NCBI RefSeq assembly: GCF_000243115.2
Contig: NZ_CP007035.1
Location: 1,054,001-1,118,000 of the forward strand
Length of the DNA: 64,000 nucleotides
Direction of reading: 5' to 3'
Source: Niabella soli DSM 19437
GTDB lineage: Bacteria; Bacteroidota; Bacteroidia; Chitinophagales; Chitinophagaceae
The notes beneath the pieces are model-generated. The model ran no database searches, had not been told where the DNA came from, and saw only the letters and a program-made list of their open reading frames with translations. A program made the translations under genes and the position numbers. Shown here in pieces: positions 8,819 to 16,256 of this stretch (position 1 is the first letter of the stretch; every line of letters begins with the position of its first letter).

Positions 8819-9289
8819 CTAATCCTTCGGCTCCCACAATTCCACTTTGTTGCCTTCGGCATCCAGGATATGCACAAACTTTCCGTAATCGTAGGTTTCA
8901 ATTTTATCAACAATGGTCACGCCTTCTTTTTTCAGCTCCTCCACAAGCGCTTCCAGATTTTCAACCCGGTAATTGATCATAAAGTCCTGGGCGGAGGGGC
9001 CAAAGTATTTTGTCGTTTCCGGGAAGGGCGTCCATTGTGTTTGTGCTTTTTTGGTGCTGTCATCGCCTTCATACCACTCAAAACTAGCTCCATACGGGTT
9101 GGCGGGCAGGCCCAAATGTTTTTGATACCATGCCGTCATTTTCTTTGGGTCTTTGCATTTAAAAAAAATGCCCCCGATGCCTGTTACTTTTTTCATTTTA
9201 TTGTTATGGTTTGTTGTCATTGTTTTAAAAGCGAAGCCCAGCACAAACGATGCGGCAATCAGCAATACGGTTACGATTATTCGTTTCAT
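8819..9289 (-). CDS. Membrane-anchored or secreted VOC (glyoxalase-like) family protein
   Basis: 156 aa. Residues 1-22 form a hydrophobic segment (MKRIIVTVLLIAASFVLGFAF), so the domain is probably outside the cytoplasm or tethered. Residues ~36-155 fit the vicinal-oxygen-chelate fold: GIGGIFFKCKDPKKMTAWYQKHLGLP, later FMINYRVENLEALVEELKKEGV and the closing FVHILDAEGNKVELWEP. The last Glu is a typical metal ligand; the first-strand His/Gln ligand is not obvious. The substrate is unknown. An internal start at MTTNHNNKMKKV would give a cytoplasmic form, which most VOC proteins are, so the start is uncertain. Confidence 0.75.
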   Translation of the reverse strand: MKRIIVTVLLIAASFVLGFAFKTMTTNHNNKMKKVTGIGGIFFKCKDPKKMTAWYQKHLGLPANPYGASFEWYEGDDSTKKAQTQWTPFPETTKYFGPSAQDFMINYRVENLEALVEELKKEGVTIVDKIETYDYGKFVHILDAEGNKVELWEPKD

Positions 9290-9377
9290 TTTAGAAAGAT
9301 ACCAATTCCCGGTATTTTTTGCAAGTGGCTTTTAAACAGTAAAGATGGGTAAGGTTGTTGTTTTTGGGCGTGTCCCG

Positions 9378-9428
9378 GTATGGGGCAGGGGTGTTGAGTG
9401 GTAAGCTGATTGGGGGAGTGCCCCATAC
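9378..9428. repeat. 10-bp inverted repeat
   Basis: GTATGGGGCA and TGCCCCATAC are perfect inverted arms separated by 31 bp. The region just after it repeats TATCCGCT twice (around 9440 and 9490). This could be a cruciform-forming element or a separate repeat family. Confidence 0.5.
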
Positions 9429-9576
9429 CCGGGCCGGGCTATCCGCTCATACTCCGCCACAAGACCCGCCACACCGGGCTTCAGCGGGGTATCCGCTGCT
9501 ATCCCTCACGCGGATTCCGTTTAAAACAGCGTGTTGCTTTTAAATGAAAAGTTTAAACAAACCGATGATAAAAAGG

Positions 9577-9846
9577 GGTGTACCTACGGCACACCATAAA
9601 ACCCGGGGCCGTTACACGGCTACAAAGGGGTTGTCTCTACGAGACAAAAAACAGAAAAAAAAGTGGGGCAAATAACGATCTCTTTTTTATGCCTTTTATC
9701 TTTTGCAAGTGCTCCAATATTAGCTCTTTGTCTTAAGTAAATATGTCGAAAACATCCACCTTCATTCTCTACAAATATGCCGTAGGCATAACCCCTTTTT
9801 AGAAATAATATATCACAACGATTGACCATGCCGCGTAGCGGCTACC
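9577..9846 (+). repeat. Four-hairpin (REP-like) repeat, unit A
   Basis: Four hairpins in order: GGTGTACC-TAC-GGCACACC (9577-9595, one mismatch), TTGTCTC-TAC-GAGACAA (9631-9647), TATGCC-GTA-GGCATA (9776-9790) and GCCGC-GTA-GCGGC (9830-9842), closing with TACCC. The first two loops are TAC and the last two GTA, so the unit is a head-to-head arrangement. It abuts the stop codon of the IS200-like transposase gene (9847). Related units lie at 10358-10654, 10757-11000 and 32305-32493. Confidence 0.85.
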
Positions 9847-10314
9847 CTAATCGTTTTCAGGATCGGTAAAAAGGTACAAAGGATTGTATTCAATCCCGTA
9901 ATCGTTCAACAACTCCAGGTATTCATCTCTGAATAGCTTTTTAGCGTGATGTTCTTTTTGATTCTGAATATATTTTACAACCGTGTCAATCTGTGCATGG
10001 CCATGACTAAACGCACCATAACCTTCCTGCCAATAAAATTTTCGCCGGGTAAATCTCTCTTTGTTTACAAATTCGCTGCTGTCGCCTTTAACCTGGCGCA
10101 TTAATTCGGAAATGGATTGTTTGGGATTTAAACCAATAAACAGATGCGTGTGATCAGCGGCGGAATTAACGGCAATCATTTTATGACCATTATGTTGCAC
10201 AATGCCGGTAATATATTTATGTAACCGGCCTTCCCATTCGGGTTGTATAAGCGCCTTCCGGTATTTAACAGCAAATACAAAATGGATGTGCAATTGGGTG
10301 TAGGTGTTAGGCAT
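9847..10314 (-). CDS. IS200-like / REP-associated single-tyrosine transposase
   Basis: 155-aa Y1-type HUH transposase. The HUH motif is H55-T-H57 within DHTHLFIGL; the catalytic tyrosine is Y115 in VVKYIQNQKEHH. YRKALIQPEWEGRLHKYI and SISELMRQVKGDSSEFVN are typical of the Bacteroidota IS200/TnpA_REP group. The length is complete and no catalytic residue is missing. The gene sits between two direct copies of a four-hairpin repeat: unit A begins right after its stop and unit B starts 44 bp before its start. That layout resembles RAYT genes, whose transposase acts on dispersed REP sequences, more than an ordinary IS200 with one hairpin at each end. No accessory TnpB or serine recombinase is present. 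Confidence 0.85.
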   Translation of the reverse strand: MPNTYTQLHIHFVFAVKYRKALIQPEWEGRLHKYITGIVQHNGHKMIAVNSAADHTHLFIGLNPKQSISELMRQVKGDSSEFVNKERFTRRKFYWQEGYGAFSHGHAQIDTVVKYIQNQKEHHAKKLFRDEYLELLNDYGIEYNPLYLFTDPEND

Positions 10315-10357
10315 AGGTAATAATTTGTTATAAATATAATCATAAATATTTACATGG

Positions 10358-10654
10358 GGTGTGCCTACGGCACACCACCAAACCGGGCCGTTACACGGGC
10401 TACAAGGGGGTTGTCTCTACGAGACAAAAAACAGAAAAGGTGGGGGATAATGGCCTTTTTTTCATGTCTTTTATCTTTGGCAAGTGCACTTAAAGGGTTG
10501 CGCTTCGTCTTTGGCAAATATGCAGAAAACATTCCTTTTATTCTCTGCAAATATTTATACTAATGATCTTTTATTCTCGACAAATATGCCGTAGGCATTA
10601 CCTCTTTTTAGAAACGGAATATACAACGGTTGCCATGCCGCATAGCGGCTACCC
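10358..10654 (+). repeat. Four-hairpin (REP-like) repeat, unit B
   Basis: Hairpins: GGTGTGCC-TAC-GGCACACC (10358-10376, perfect 8-bp stem), TTGTCTC-TAC-GAGACAA (10411-10427), ATGCC-GTA-GGCAT (10586-10598) and GCCGC-ATA-GCGGC (10637-10649). Same order and orientation as unit A; it lies upstream of the transposase start. Confidence 0.85.
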
Positions 10655-10756
10655 TTCGAGACCATTAAAAATATAAAAACTCCAATCCTTCAAGCGTGTT
10701 TCGTTAAAAATGGTATTGCTTTTAAAAGAAAAATTTGAACAAGCCGGTGATAAAAG

Positions 10757-11000
10757 GGTTGTACCTACGGCACACCATAAACCCCGCGCCGTTACATGGG
10801 CTACAAAGGGGTTGTCTCTACGAGACAAAAAACAGAAAAGGGCTGAGGAGTAAGGGCCTTTTTTCATAACTTTTATTCTCTGCAAATATTTGGAAACATT
10901 ATATTAATGATCTTTTATTCTTTACAAATATGCCGTAGGCATAACCCCCTTTTAGAAACGAATTATACAACGGTTGGCCATGCCGCGTAGTGGCTACCCA
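10757..11000 (+). repeat. Four-hairpin (REP-like) repeat, unit C
   Basis: Hairpins: GTACC-TAC-GGCAC core (10757-10776), TTGTCTC-TAC-GAGACAA (10812-10828), TATGCC-GTA-GGCATA (10929-10943) and GCCGC-GTA-GTGGC (10982-10994, one G-T pair). The unit is slightly shorter than A and B because the spacer between hairpins 2 and 3 is reduced. It is in tandem with B. Confidence 0.85.
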
Positions 11001-11082
11001 AATAAATGTTGAATTCTTTATTTATTAAATAAAGAAGTTGGCCAATTCAAAAGGACGCGAACCCCGGCAGTATGGAGAGGAA

Positions 11083-11793
11083 TCATTTTATTGTATCCAA
11101 TGATTTCCATTCATGTCCGATGTTTTCCATTAAAAGGGCATTATCAAATTGTATGGTACCCTCTGGAAAAATGTTTTTGTCTTCGAAAAAACTGGATTTT
11201 ACATTTTTGACCTTTAGCGGTTTTACTTCCCATTTATGTGTCTCTAATTTTAGTCCATCAAAATGTTTGCCGTTAGGAGAGTACCCGACCGAACCGTTTT
11301 CAAAAAACCTTGATGCATTTTCAAGAGTTTTAAATATCGAATCTTCATTGAATTTGTCGGTAAGGCTTGCGTCAATTTCAATAGTTGTGTTATCAGTGCT
11401 TGTAAAGTCGATATGATAATCGTTATTGTTTTCAATAACATTAAATTTTGCTAAATGATGTTTTCCCGGAAATATTCTTCTACCGACGAGTGTATTTAGT
11501 TTTAGAGAAGTGTCCCTTCTGGGAATAAAAACCCCTTGTTTTATTTGTCCATTTTCGTTCCATTCAACTGCAATTCGGTGGGCCGCATTTTCTGAACGCA
11601 CCCCTAAAAAATCAGGAAACCCTTTTGGCCGGATGTTTTTAAGCCGGATTAAACAAATTCCTACAATTGATTTTCCATGAAAGATTTTTGGTTTAAAAGG
11701 CTTGGGTAAAATTTTCTTTACATATTCGGGTTCCGTAATAAAGTTGACGAGTATTCGCCTTTCAATTATCCCTTTAATTGTTGGAATTTTCAT
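11083..11793 (-). CDS. DUF2071 / YqjF-like protein (acetoacetate decarboxylase-like fold)
   Basis: 236 aa, complete. Diagnostic conserved blocks are NAAHRIAVEW at residues 69-78, VFIPRRDTS at 88-96 and GRRIFPGKHH at 104-113, which match the DUF2071 family with an acetoacetate-decarboxylase-like beta-cone. The function of this family is not established; no catalytic Schiff-base lysine can be assigned with confidence. There is no signal peptide, so it is likely cytoplasmic. The gene is AT-rich to the eye compared with the polysaccharide genes later in the window, and it stands alone between the repeat array and the HEPN-like gene, so it may be transferred DNA. Confidence 0.7.
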   Translation of the reverse strand: MKIPTIKGIIERRILVNFITEPEYVKKILPKPFKPKIFHGKSIVGICLIRLKNIRPKGFPDFLGVRSENAAHRIAVEWNENGQIKQGVFIPRRDTSLKLNTLVGRRIFPGKHHLAKFNVIENNNDYHIDFTSTDNTTIEIDASLTDKFNEDSIFKTLENASRFFENGSVGYSPNGKHFDGLKLETHKWEVKPLKVKNVKSSFFEDKNIFPEGTIQFDNALLMENIGHEWKSLDTIK

Positions 11794-11993
11794 ATTGTAT
11801 TGGTATGGGTCCTTTATTTTGTGGAGAATCGATATAATGTTTCTATTTATTACAAAATAATTTTACTAAGGTTTCCATCATTGTATCGTTTTGCTTCACC
11901 TTTTTTTATTTAAAATCGACAGTAGACAGGCGGTCGTTCGAGGGTTCGTGGATACCGCGAAACGAAATAAATTATAATTGTTGTATGTAAGCA

Positions 11994-13094
11994 TTAACCA
12001 TTGTTTCCGTTCGATACTACAGAGGACAATAAAGTGCGCGCCATGTAACGCAACACAGGCAGCGCTCGATGCACGACCATCATATCTTCGTATGAATCCG
12101 CACCGAAAGGCTGTATCTCGTCAAAGTTCAGATGGGCAATCGGAACTCTTAAGGTATCTCGAAGCCGATCTCTCACGTCAGTAAACTTACGGCCAACATA
12201 AGGTTTAAAATACTCTGCTTGATACAATAAATCAGAGGGATGAAGAATTGCAGAAAGATCCTGAGGCATACGTTCGCATTCTTGATAAAGAGTTTCCCCC
12301 TGTTCTTTGATCGCCTCTCTCTCAATTTTGCGAATTGAAAAAACGCCTTCGATAACTTTGTAGAACGATAGTACTTGATAGAGCGGCTCGCATGAACTGA
12401 GGCCTTCGCGATAACAGGCCATCAATCTTCGGATCTCTGGTGTTGAAACTCGAAGATCAATTGACATTCCTTTGACTGCCCCGATGCAAGTCTGCGACAG
12501 TTGACAAATACCGGTGGCTACTTCGACCATCTTGCGACCGGTAGTGGTGATTGCTACTTCATGAGTAAACGATAGCTGACTCAAGAATGGCATAATTAGA
12601 TTGTGAGCTTGTGCAGCCGCATGTCCAAAGGATTTTGCATGAAACTGAATTTTTGCTGCAGCAAGTCGATGATTTTCATTCGTGCTCAACGTAAAATTAT
12701 GAATTGCGTCACCATCTCGTGATAGTTGATATGAAACATCAAATTGTTTAACTTCGGCTGGGGCTCCAATGAGGCTATCGCCTGTTGATTCGAGTGCGTC
12801 GAAGTTAAATTCTGTACTCGCACTCTGTACCCCCGGCACTCCAAGCCTATAGATTACGATGTATTCTCCCTCCGATCCATACGGACCATTTCCTAACTTC
12901 GAGCGAGGGTCAGTGTCAGGAAACTCGGGAACGATAGTATATATAACATCCTCCGTTACGATTGGACGCCCAGTAGTTGACGGTTGTCCTAGCGGGGTAG
13001 CATCGATTGCAGACTCGTTCTGTTTTTTTGTTCGAGACCCGAGCTTATTCCCTGACCGATTCTTCTTCTTTCTTGTATTTCTACTGATTGGCAT
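11994..13094 (-). CDS. Protein of unknown function with a C-terminal HEPN-like RxxxxH motif (MauJ-like)
   Basis: 366 aa, no signal peptide. The first ~30 residues are very basic and polar (MPISRNTRKKKNRSGNK), probably disordered or nucleic-acid binding. Residues ~75-220 look like a mixed alpha/beta domain. Residues ~230-356 are helical, with EPLYQVLSFYKVIEGVFSI, then RDRLRDTLRVPIAHLNFDE and VVHRALPVLRYMARTLL. R316-VPIA-H321 fits the R-x(4-6)-H motif of HEPN ribonuclease domains, and the layout resembles proteins annotated as MauJ-like or ApeA-like HEPN; this is pattern recognition only. The gene is alone on its strand between AT-rich neighbours. A role in phage defence or RNA cleavage is speculation from domain type. 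Confidence 0.5.
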   Translation of the reverse strand: MPISRNTRKKKNRSGNKLGSRTKKQNESAIDATPLGQPSTTGRPIVTEDVIYTIVPEFPDTDPRSKLGNGPYGSEGEYIVIYRLGVPGVQSASTEFNFDALESTGDSLIGAPAEVKQFDVSYQLSRDGDAIHNFTLSTNENHRLAAAKIQFHAKSFGHAAAQAHNLIMPFLSQLSFTHEVAITTTGRKMVEVATGICQLSQTCIGAVKGMSIDLRVSTPEIRRLMACYREGLSSCEPLYQVLSFYKVIEGVFSIRKIEREAIKEQGETLYQECERMPQDLSAILHPSDLLYQAEYFKPYVGRKFTDVRDRLRDTLRVPIAHLNFDEIQPFGADSYEDMMVVHRALPVLRYMARTLLSSVVSNGNNG

Positions 13095-13255
13095 AGCTAA
13101 ATTTACCTACTTTAAAAGATTTTCTTTGAAGCTTTTATAATTTGTTAACAATAGCCTCTTTCAATTTTGGAAAAGCAAGCTCAATTGGTTTTTGAAAAGA
13201 TCAGAAACTTCGTTTAAAGCTTAAGTCTTTACTGCAATTCTTCGATCATCTTAAT

Positions 13256-13657
13256 TTAATGTATCGATATCATTCCTCTGTTTTCTTCTTTCATTGACCA
13301 TTGAACTTGCCAAGTTCTACCATCAAGTTGGTCAAGCAGTATGAATGTAAAAATGTTCTGTGTCGAGTAAAGAGTAAATCTATCGTTCGTTTCTTTGTCT
13401 GTCGTTATTAAAGTCTCTGTACTTAAATTTGTCACCGAGCGATTCTTCTCTTTTACGTCAAATTGAACCTGCCACATTTGTCCATTTCTGGTATTTAATT
13501 TTATAAATGTCCACATATTTTGCGTTGGAAAAAGTCGATATGCAACGGCATTACTCTTTTGTGTTAATTGTCCATCGCTTTGTTTCTTGTCAACTTGAGC
13601 AAATGATTGCTGCATTATTGTTAATGCAAAAACAATCGATAGCATAATTTTTGTCAT
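13256..13657 (-). CDS. Small secreted protein with two tandem internal repeats
   Basis: 133 aa with a signal peptide (MTKIMLSIVFALTIMQQSFAQ). After a short linker it contains two copies of a ~33-residue motif: YRLFPTQNMWTFIKLN...GQMWQVQF (residues 40-66) and FTLYSTQNIFTFILLD...GRTWQVQW (94-120), each followed by a KE-x-NR segment. The shared pattern is TQN-aromatic-TFI-x-L-x(5)-G-x(2)-WQVQ. Two such beta-rich repeats suggest a blade-like or sandwich fold. I do not know its function. The gene is AT-rich and unlinked to an operon. Confidence 0.6.
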   Translation of the reverse strand: MTKIMLSIVFALTIMQQSFAQVDKKQSDGQLTQKSNAVAYRLFPTQNMWTFIKLNTRNGQMWQVQFDVKEKNRSVTNLSTETLITTDKETNDRFTLYSTQNIFTFILLDQLDGRTWQVQWSMKEENRGMISIH

Positions 13658-13828
13658 AGTTTTTGGTTTTATGTTGATGCGGACCTCTCAAATAGGTGAA
13701 AGTTTATTTATTTGTAATCATGCCAATTAGTTTATAATAAATAGTCTATTTCTCGGCAATCAATTTTTCGAATTTTATACCCATTTCCCCCGCGTTAGGG
13801 ATTGCAGCGGCATCCTTTTGTGAAGTGC

Positions 13829-13876
13829 AACGGAACAAAAGATATAGCGGAAAGCCCGACCCGTAGGGAACGCCCT
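13829..13876. repeat. GATATAGCGGAAAGCCCG intergenic element
   Basis: The string GATATAGCGGAAAGCCCG, followed by CCGTAGGGAACGCCC, directly precedes the 3' end of the XRE gene. I recall closely similar sequence between genes in other Bacteroidota, where it behaves as a dispersed repeat. Only one copy is in this window, so the call rests on memory. Confidence 0.3.
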
Positions 13877-13881
13877 AAAAA

Positions 13882-14292
13882 TTATTTCTTTTCAATTAGT
13901 TTTTCCAACTTCTCAATCATTTCTTTTTGTTGCTGAAGCATGCGCTCGTATAGCTCAACCATTTTTTCAACAGGATTAAAATTGAAAGTAGGAAAAGCAT
14001 TCACGCCATTTGATTGGTCGTGTGTATTAAATGTATTAGATATGATACTTACGGCATGTTCCTCATCAAAATTCTGTATGGCCTCCGCAGGTATTTTTAA
14101 CGCAGCGGAAATTTGTTGGAGTAGGGGAGCGTCAATGGTTTCTTTTTGTTCCAGAAGGGAAATTTTTTGCTGGTTCCAGTCATCCCCAAGCTCATAGGCA
14201 AGGGCGTCCTGCTTTATACCCAGCATTTCACGGAAGCGTTTTACATTTCGGCCCTGATGTATTTTTTTGTCCATAGCACTTGTATTTGTCAT
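13882..14292 (-). CDS. XRE-family helix-turn-helix transcriptional regulator
   Basis: 136 aa from the ATG at 14292 (MTNTSAMDKKIHQGRN); a longer frame upstream would overlap the divergent control region and lacks sense. Residues ~14-62 form the HTH: GRNVKRFREMLGIKQDALAYEL, then QQKISLLEQKETI. The middle is linker and the last ~30 residues (VEKMVELYERMLQQQKEMIEKLEKLIEKK) are a strong heptad coiled coil, so it is likely a dimer or higher oligomer. It is divergent from the gene pair at 14454-15688, and a perfect 11-bp inverted repeat lies between them. Autorepression plus control of the pair is the simplest reading, as inference. Confidence 0.85.
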   Translation of the reverse strand: MTNTSAMDKKIHQGRNVKRFREMLGIKQDALAYELGDDWNQQKISLLEQKETIDAPLLQQISAALKIPAEAIQNFDEEHAVSIISNTFNTHDQSNGVNAFPTFNFNPVEKMVELYERMLQQQKEMIEKLEKLIEKK

Positions 14293-14331
14293 AGGTTCAA
14301 ATTTAAGCGTTAATAATGACTTTAAAGATAC

Positions 14332-14374
14332 GTAAAATACACCGGTTAAAAACAAGGCGCCGCGTGTATTTTAC
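14332..14374. promoter_or_regulatory. Inverted repeat in the divergent control region (operator candidate)
   Basis: GTAAAATACAC (14332-14342) and GTGTATTTTAC (14364-14374) are perfect inverted arms with a 21-bp spacer. The element lies 40-82 bp from the XRE start and 80-122 bp from the start at 14454. Arm length and position fit an operator for two HTH dimers; a transcribed hairpin is the alternative. Confidence 0.6.
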
Positions 14375-14453
14375 AATGCCGCGATGTTGCATACAGACCT
14401 GCCGCGGGTATAGTTTTGGGGTGCTAATAAACAGATCACCAAAAATAATAACC

Positions 14454-15053
14454 ATGAAAAACAAATTGCCCAAAGACCCGTTTGAAACGGCCTGCTGGTG
14501 CGGTGCCAGCATTGCCGATCCGCGCCAGGTGCTGGCGGAAGCCTTTACCAGCACGGATATTAAAACCCTACGCCGGGAAATTAAACAGATCATCAGCTAT
14601 GCACAAGCGGATAAATTATACAAAGAGCACGCGCCTTGTGATGTGCTGCTGGATATGAAAATTGTACGCTCTGTATTAAAAGCCACCCATGCGCTGAAGA
14701 ATGAAAAAGGCAGCCCGGTTGCCGTTGCTGCAAACGACATTTTTGATAAGAGCTGTTATTGTAGTCCGGGCAATAAAGCTAACCCGTGGAGCGATTTTCC
14801 GCGTTGTTTGTCCCAAAAAGAATTTTGTGATCCGTACCGGGTGTTTAAAAAGTTTTTTAAAAAACAGTCGCTACACCAATGGCTGCAGCACTGGGAGGAA
14901 ATGGTAACCTGCGCGCTGAACTATTACGCCAGCGGGGCGGAGCTGCATGGACTGCCGTTTTACTTCCGGCTGGTAAAGCTGTCGGAGGCGGCGCACCTGG
15001 TAGCTGTACGGGAGGGGCATCGCCTTAAAAACGGCCTTGCGGATAACCACTGA
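14454..15053 (+). CDS. Cysteine-rich protein of unknown function, first of a pair
   Basis: 199 aa from the ATG at 14454, chosen because an ACC-ATG-AAA context is shared with the next gene; the frame is open further upstream but would cross the inverted repeat. The protein has many cysteines in pairs or near-pairs (ETACWCGAS, KSCYCSPG, FPRCLS, KEFCDP), suggesting metal binding, and a helical C-terminal half with PYRVFKKFFKKQSLHQWLQHW and YFRLVKLSEAAHLVAVREG. No signal peptide. I do not recognise a named family. Only 32 bp separate it from the following gene, so they are very likely co-transcribed under the divergent XRE regulator. Confidence 0.65.
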   Translation: MKNKLPKDPFETACWCGASIADPRQVLAEAFTSTDIKTLRREIKQIISYAQADKLYKEHAPCDVLLDMKIVRSVLKATHALKNEKGSPVAVAANDIFDKSCYCSPGNKANPWSDFPRCLSQKEFCDPYRVFKKFFKKQSLHQWLQHWEEMVTCALNYYASGAELHGLPFYFRLVKLSEAAHLVAVREGHRLKNGLADNH

Positions 15054-15085
15054 AACCTATTTTATAACACCAAAATTGAATAACC

Positions 15086-15688
15086 ATGAAAGGACCAGAT
15101 TACATGAGCCAGTTAAACGGCCGGGAACAAAACGCCTTTTATTGTATTAAAAAGCTGGTTGCCGCACGGCTGCAGCCCCTGATCATTTATTGCTATGGCT
15201 GCGAAACGCTGGTGCATACCCGTCGTAATTGTTTTATGACCAAACAGCGAACCGAGCAGCGACAATTTAGCTGCGATCTGTTGCTGATCACTCCGGATGA
15301 ATGTGTAATTGACGACGCGTTAAAAACCGAGGTTCAGGAAATTACCAGTCACCTGGGCAAGGTAAATATGATTATACACCCATTAAGCTTTGTAATTCAG
15401 CAATTAAATGCCCAAAACCTGTTTTTTAACTGGATATGCAGGAATGGAATGTTGTTGTTTGATAAAAACGCGTCCACCCAATTATTGCCGGCCGCCATTG
15501 GCCGGGAATATCGCCGGCAGGCGGAGGAATTTTATACGGGCGACCCGGAAATGACCAATTATTTGGAGGAAAAATTGCAGCCGGTTGTTGCTACACAGCA
15601 TTTAAAAAAGGAGCATAACCAGGAACTAAAACCTATGGAAATAAGGCTGACGCTGGATCCGGGAAATGGCTGGTGGTCAGGAATATAA
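15086..15688 (+). CDS. Possible nucleotidyltransferase-fold protein, second of a pair
   Basis: 200 aa, cytoplasmic. Residues ~30-130 resemble the minimal nucleotidyltransferase fold found in Bacteroidota NTase/HEPN proteins: PLIIYCYGCETL where the Gly-Ser turn would be, FSCDLLLITPDE as the acidic strand, VNMIIHPLSFVIQQL, and NLFFNWICRNGMLLFD as the usual closing helix-strand. The canonical GS and DxD are incomplete, so it may be catalytically inactive. The C-terminus (residues 135-200) is charged and does not show the HEPN helices normally fused to this domain. With the preceding Cys-rich protein and the XRE regulator it forms a compact regulated module. The fold call is pattern recognition, not a search result. 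Confidence 0.5.
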   Translation: MKGPDYMSQLNGREQNAFYCIKKLVAARLQPLIIYCYGCETLVHTRRNCFMTKQRTEQRQFSCDLLLITPDECVIDDALKTEVQEITSHLGKVNMIIHPLSFVIQQLNAQNLFFNWICRNGMLLFDKNASTQLLPAAIGREYRRQAEEFYTGDPEMTNYLEEKLQPVVATQHLKKEHNQELKPMEIRLTLDPGNGWWSGI

Positions 15689-16095
15689 ATAAAATTATTT
15701 TATATATAATATTTATAATAAAATAATAATTAATTGATTAATTACATTTATATAAATTTAAATAGGACAACAAAAGGCCGCCGGGTTAGGAGTTTGATAT
15801 ATTATGTTAAATAGGATTGCTGATCAGAATTGAGCCGTCAGGGGATATCGGAGGCTGTTTTAAAAGCTGAGCGCCTGGGAAAGCACTGGCTGGAGTTTAC
15901 GCGGCTCTGGTGCGTAGCCGTTTCATAAAGATTCATTGGCAAAGCCGGCCATGGGAATCGCTCTTTTGTTTTAAATAGATTATGGGCGGTTCCCGCAGTG
16001 GCTTACCGGGTTTACAGAGCGCACCAGAATCCAGGGAAAAACTCCGTGCAGCGATCTATGGAACGTTTCGACAACCGGTGGGTTCAGGCTGATCC

Positions 16096-16256
16096 ATTCA
16101 AGATGGTAACCTGTACAACGATACATCCGCGGGCAGTGATGGAAAATCTGTAAAACAAACGTCTCCGTATAGAAATATGGAGACGTCTCATTTTAAACCT
16201 AACCCTAAATACCGCACACGATGTCCTGGACGAATAGTCCATTAGAATCCCCGTAT
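16096..16256 (+). pseudogene. Possible remnant of a coding sequence
   Basis: A short open stretch preceded by a stop codon encodes a plausible protein tail (YNDTSAGSDGKSVKQTSPYR followed by NMETSHFKPNPKYRTR) with no start codon in a sensible place. The hairpin at 16159-16186 falls inside it. It could be a decayed gene end or chance. Confidence 0.2.
16159..16186. terminator. Strong hairpin, possible terminator
   Basis: ACGTCTCCGTAT-AGAA-ATATGGAGACGT is a 12-bp stem with one G-T pair and a four-base loop. It is followed by CTCATTTTA, a weak T-run. It may be a terminator for an unannotated transcript or another dispersed hairpin. Confidence 0.45.

Larger units (their letters stand above)
9290..9846. 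other. Gene-free spacer with hairpin repeats
   Basis: Contains a 10-bp inverted repeat, GTATGGGGCA (9378-9387) and TGCCCCATAC (9419-9428), a GC-rich tract with GGGCTATCCGCT and GGGGTATCCGCT half-repeats to ~9520, and the first four-hairpin repeat unit (9577-9846). Short reading frames here are low-complexity and do not look coding. Confidence 0.6.
10315..11082. other. Gene-free repeat array
   Basis: About 770 bp almost filled by repeat units B and C. Between the hairpins are related AT-rich segments, including several ATTCTCTGCAAATAT-like and CTTTTATTCT-like strings, which also occur in unit A. I see no gene. Confidence 0.7.

Noticed and set aside
8614-9352. Two overlapping plus-strand frames covering the VOC gene
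   Set aside because: They are antisense to a protein with a clear VOC pattern and contain repeat-derived sequence.
9355-9543. 62-codon frame in the spacer before the repeat array
   Set aside because: It is formed by GC-rich hairpin repeats and has no coding character.
9847-10314. Ordinary IS200/IS605 insertion sequence with two defined ends
   Set aside because: I expected one subterminal hairpin at each end; instead multi-hairpin units are repeated on both sides and elsewhere, which fits a REP-associated transposase better. No tnpB is present.
9577-11000. CRISPR array
   Set aside because: Repeats are long, imperfect, only three in number, irregularly spaced and lack unique spacers of constant length; no cas gene is present.
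11994-13094. Calling this gene a defence ribonuclease outright
   Set aside because: Only one short R-x4-H motif and a helical context support HEPN; MauJ-like naming is from memory.
14316-14453. Upstream in-frame extension of the Cys-rich protein
   Set aside because: It would run through the inverted repeat and the divergent promoter; the ATG at 14454 has the same context as the next gene's start.
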